A DNA stretch of 32,661 nucleotides, from positions 1 through 32,661 of the forward strand of contig NZ_WKCB01000064.1 in assembly GCF_021606685.1 (NCBI RefSeq). Direction: 5' to 3'. The stretch is from Pseudomonas syringae (GTDB lineage: Bacteria; Pseudomonadota; Gammaproteobacteria; Pseudomonadales; Pseudomonadaceae). Shown one piece after another: positions 30,173-32,661 of the stretch (positions are counted from its first letter, which is position 1; every line of letters begins with the position of its first letter). The position numbers were made by a program, and so were the translations under genes. Under the pieces are notes generated by a model, which saw only the letters and a list, made by a program, of their open reading frames with translations, searched no databases and was not told the DNA's origin.

Positions 30173-30985
30173 ATGAAAATTGTGTCTTTCAATATCAACG
30201 GGCTGCGCGCCCGCCCTCATCAGCTGGCGGCGCTGATTGAAAAGCATCAACCCGACGTGATCGGCCTGCAGGAAACCAAGGTTCACGATGACCAGTTCCC
30301 CCTGGCCGAAGTGCAGGCGCTGGGCTATCACGTGTATTACCACGGCCAGAAAGGTCACTACGGCGTGGCGCTGCTGTCGCGTAAAGAAGCCCTGAGTATG
30401 CACAAAGGCTTTGCCAGCGATGAAGAAGACGCCCAGCGCCGCTTTATCTGGGGCACCTTCGCCGATGAAAACGGCCACCCGGTGACCATCATGAACGGCT
30501 ACTTCCCCCAGGGCGAAAGCCGCGACCACCCGACCAAGTTCCCGGCCAAGCAACGCTTCTACGAAGACTTGCAGCAATTGCTGGAGAGCCAGTTCAGCAA
30601 TGACCAGGCCCTGGTGGTGATGGGTGATGTGAATATTTCCCCGCAAGACTGCGACATCGGCATCGGCGCCGACAACGCCAAGCGTTGGCTGAAAACCGGC
30701 AAGTGCAGCTTCCTGCCCGAAGAACGCGAGTGGATGGCACGCCTCAAGAACTGGGGCCTGGTGGACAGTTTTCGTCACCTGAACCCCGACGTGACCGACC
30801 GTTTCAGTTGGTTCGACTACCGCAGCCGTGGCTTCGAAGATGAGCCCAAGCGCGGCCTGCGGATTGACGTGATCATGGCGTCCAACGGCTTGCTGTCGCG
30901 GGTCAAGGATGCGGGCGTGGATTACGAGCTGCGCGGTTTGGAAAAACCCTCGGACCATGCGCCGATCTGGCTTGAATTGAGCTGA
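30173..30985 (+). CDS. xthA: Exodeoxyribonuclease III
   Basis: A 270-aa enzyme of the endonuclease/exonuclease/phosphatase superfamily that cuts abasic sites and removes 3'-blocking groups during base excision repair. Key residues: Asn7 in FNING, Glu34 in LQETK, Asp152 and Asn154 in MGDVNIS, and the C-terminal SDHAPIW (Asp261, His262). The start ATG at 30173 gives the conserved N-terminus MKIVSFNINGLRAR. Length agrees with E. coli Xth (268 aa). Confidence 0.96.
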   Translation: MKIVSFNINGLRARPHQLAALIEKHQPDVIGLQETKVHDDQFPLAEVQALGYHVYYHGQKGHYGVALLSRKEALSMHKGFASDEEDAQRRFIWGTFADENGHPVTIMNGYFPQGESRDHPTKFPAKQRFYEDLQQLLESQFSNDQALVVMGDVNISPQDCDIGIGADNAKRWLKTGKCSFLPEEREWMARLKNWGLVDSFRHLNPDVTDRFSWFDYRSRGFEDEPKRGLRIDVIMASNGLLSRVKDAGVDYELRGLEKPSDHAPIWLELS

Positions 30986-31009
30986 AATCGAGGCGAATGA
31001 AGATCAAAA

Positions 31010-31099
31010 TGTGGGAGCGGGCTTGCGCGCGAATGCGGTGTATCAGGACCCGATGTGCTGACTGAACCACCGCATTCGCGGGCAAGCCAGCTCCCGCAT
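31010..31099. repeat. REPIN, GGGAGCGGG type, partly degenerate
   Basis: Inverted pair with left core GTGGGAGCGGGCTTGCGCGC and a right core reading GCGGGCAAGCCAGCTCCCGC, both with changes from the intact form at 5088. Located between xthA and the PstS-OmpA gene. Confidence 0.8.
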
Positions 31100-31184
31100 T
31101 CAGGCTTCCGGTGTGCCAGTCACATGATTGCAACCCAACTGACTTAATCTCGCGGCACTCCCTTTGGCTTGAGAAGGTGCCGGC

Positions 31185-32513
31185 ATGATGCTGCGCGTTC
31201 TGTTCCTGTGTTGCGCAATCGCCCTCCCCGCCGTGGCTGCGCCGCTGCCCATTCCTGACCAAGGCCCCGCGTTACGCATCAAGGGTTCGAACACCATTGG
31301 CGCCGCGCTCGGCCCCGCGCTAGTCAAGGGGCTGATGGAGCAGCAGGGGTTGCAGGGCGTGCACAGCGAACCCGCCGAGGGCGCCAACGAGCAGCGCGTA
31401 CTCGGCAAGACGCGCCAGGGCAAGACCGTGACCATTGAGGTTGCGGCCCATGGTTCCAGCACCGGGTTCACTGCGCTGAAAAAAACCACGGCGGACCTGG
31501 CCGCCGCGTCCCGCCCGATCAAGGACAGTGAGTTGGTGGACCTCGAGCCGCTTGGCGACCTGAAAAGCCCCGGCGCCGAACAGGTGATCGCCATCGACGG
31601 CCTGGCGATCATTGTCCACCCGCAAAATCCGTTGAATACGCTGAATACCGAGCAATTGGCGCAGCTCTTCAACGGTGAAATCAGCACGTGGGAGGCACTG
31701 GGCGGCAGTGGCGGACCGATTCATTTGTATGCGCGCGATGACCAATCCGGCACCTACGACACCTTCAAGGAATTGGTGCTCAACCGGCGCGGCAAACCCC
31801 TGGCGCCCGCCCAGCGTTTTGAATCCAGCGAGCAATTGTCCGATGCCGTGAGCCAGGACCCGCAGGGCATTGGTTTTATCGGCCTGCCATATGTGCGCCA
31901 GGCCAAGGCAGTGGCGATTGCAGATGGCGACTCGCAACCAATGTTGGCGCTTAACAGCCTGATTGCCACCGAAGATTATCCGCTGTCACGCCGCTTGTTC
32001 TTTTACCTGCCACCGTCGACGCACAACCCGTGGGCCAAGGCGCTGGTGGACTTTACCCAGAGCAGCAAAGGCCAGGCGATTGTGGCCGCGAATGGGTTTA
32101 TCGCGCAGCAGGTGCAGGCGATGGTCGTGGCGCCGCGCCCGTCGATGCCTGAGGACTACCAGGCCATTGCGCGTGACGCCCAGCGCTTGACCGTGAATTT
32201 TCGTTTCGAGGAAGGCAGCGCCAGCCTCGACAACAAAGCCCGCCAGGATTTGCAGCGCGTGGCGGCGTATTTGAAAAGCCACGACAAGCTGGATAAGCAG
32301 GTGACGCTGGTGGGGTTTGGCGATGCCAAGAACGACCCGCAACGGGCCGCGCTGCTCTCCAAACTGCGGGCGATGGCGGTGCGTCGCGAGCTGGTGAAGA
32401 GCGGCGTGGTGCTAAGGGATATTCGTGGGTTCGGCGCGCAAATGCCGGTGGCGGCGAATACGGCGGATGAGGGGCGGATCAAGAATCGGCGGGTGGAGGT
32501 TTGGGTTTACTGA
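31185..32513 (+). CDS. Secreted PstS-like substrate-binding domain fused to an OmpA-like peptidoglycan-binding domain
   Basis: A 442-aa exported protein. A Sec signal (MMLRVLFLCCAIALPAVA, cut near residue 19) precedes a phosphate-binding-protein-like domain, residues about 28-300. It has RIKGSNTIGAALGPALVKGL, HGSSTGFTALKKTTADLAAASRPI, NGEISTWEALGG and DDQSGTYDTFKELVL, the usual PstS-type ligand loops. Residues 335-442 are OmpA-like (LVGFGDAKNDPQRAALLSKL...RRVEVWV), with an Asp and Arg at positions expected for diaminopimelate binding. It would be a wall-tethered periplasmic anion-binding protein; transport is unlikely because no permease genes adjoin. AAGG lies about eight bases before the ATG at 31185; an ATG at 31188 is equally possible. 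Confidence 0.88.
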   Translation: MMLRVLFLCCAIALPAVAAPLPIPDQGPALRIKGSNTIGAALGPALVKGLMEQQGLQGVHSEPAEGANEQRVLGKTRQGKTVTIEVAAHGSSTGFTALKKTTADLAAASRPIKDSELVDLEPLGDLKSPGAEQVIAIDGLAIIVHPQNPLNTLNTEQLAQLFNGEISTWEALGGSGGPIHLYARDDQSGTYDTFKELVLNRRGKPLAPAQRFESSEQLSDAVSQDPQGIGFIGLPYVRQAKAVAIADGDSQPMLALNSLIATEDYPLSRRLFFYLPPSTHNPWAKALVDFTQSSKGQAIVAANGFIAQQVQAMVVAPRPSMPEDYQAIARDAQRLTVNFRFEEGSASLDNKARQDLQRVAAYLKSHDKLDKQVTLVGFGDAKNDPQRAALLSKLRAMAVRRELVKSGVVLRDIRGFGAQMPVAANTADEGRIKNRRVEVWVY

Positions 32514-32540
32514 CAAGGCAGGCGAGCGTGCTCGTGTGGC

Positions 32541-32661
32541 CTGTTGGCTCTTTTAAACATCTCCGAGCCCACCGGACGACGGGAGTTATCTTGTCTGGCG
32601 GCTTTTTCTTTGAAAAAAAAAAAAGAGATGGACAGTGGGCTTGGTTGGTCTGCTGCACTTG
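32541..32661. other. Probable Nextera/Illumina adapter read-through at contig end (artefact)
   Basis: From 32548, 23 of 25 bases match the Nextera mosaic-end/adapter string, including an uninterrupted ACATCTCCGAGCCCAC at 32557-32572. Then follow a degraded GAGAC, about ten bases in the index position, a noisy match to the i7-side flow-cell sequence (ATCTtGTcTG...) and twelve A from 32613, and finally unrelated bases. This is the order expected when a read runs past a short insert. Genomic sequence probably ends near 32540. Confidence 0.88.

Noticed and set aside
32613..32624. Poly-A tract near the right end as a terminator for the gene ending at 32513
   Set aside because: No GC-rich stem lies next to it, and it follows adapter-like sequence in the order expected of read-through.

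Overview
The window looks like an essentially complete draft-assembly contig from a fluorescent Pseudomonas (P. fluorescens group). The evidence is high GC, Pseudomonas-type housekeeping proteins, six paired inverted REP sequences (REPINs) of the two types common in that group, and gene blocks typical of the genus (glnS-cysS with ppiB-lpxH; tamA-tamB near xthA). The left edge lies in a 214-bp tandem repeat. The right edge (about 32541-32661) reads like degraded Nextera adapter read-through, not genome.

Layout. (1) 1-3457: a minus-strand sulfur-scavenging operon (sfnB-type flavoprotein, a small protein resembling only the SfnB C-terminal domain, and an NtaA/DmoA-type FMN monooxygenase). It is preceded by a good sigma-54 -24/-12 promoter and large dyads that could bind an SfnR-like activator. 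The monooxygenase reads into a REPIN that belongs to the duplication. (2) 3485-5070: an XRE-cupin regulator divergent from an EamA/DMT exporter, with a perfect 12-bp palindrome between them. (3) 5315-11354: a full Mrp (Mnh/Pha) cation/proton antiporter operon with fused A and B subunits and 1- or 4-nt overlaps at every junction. (4) 11709-14126: a lone 805-aa gene of atypical composition. It resembles a Pseudomonas dermonecrotic-toxin/DUF6543-type effector carrying a minimal, C-lobe-less protein-kinase domain of OspG/NleH style. This is the most interesting gene in the window. (5) 14159-18831: a bidirectional terminator, cysS, glnS, then ppiB-lpxH on the other strand. (6) 18969-23700: a MarR-regulated tripartite efflux operon (marR, outer-membrane factor, emrA, emrB), with two copies of the likely MarR operator upstream. 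(7) 23878-29288: tamA-tamB. (8) 29353-32513: a GNAT acetyltransferase, xthA, and a secreted PstS-like/OmpA fusion protein.

Most genes are ordinary core or accessory Pseudomonas functions. Items needing scrutiny are the effector-kinase gene, the sigma-54 control region and C-terminal-only SfnB paralogue, the REPIN-linked duplication, and the sequencing artefact at the right end. No tRNA, rRNA, CRISPR array, insertion sequence or prophage was recognised.
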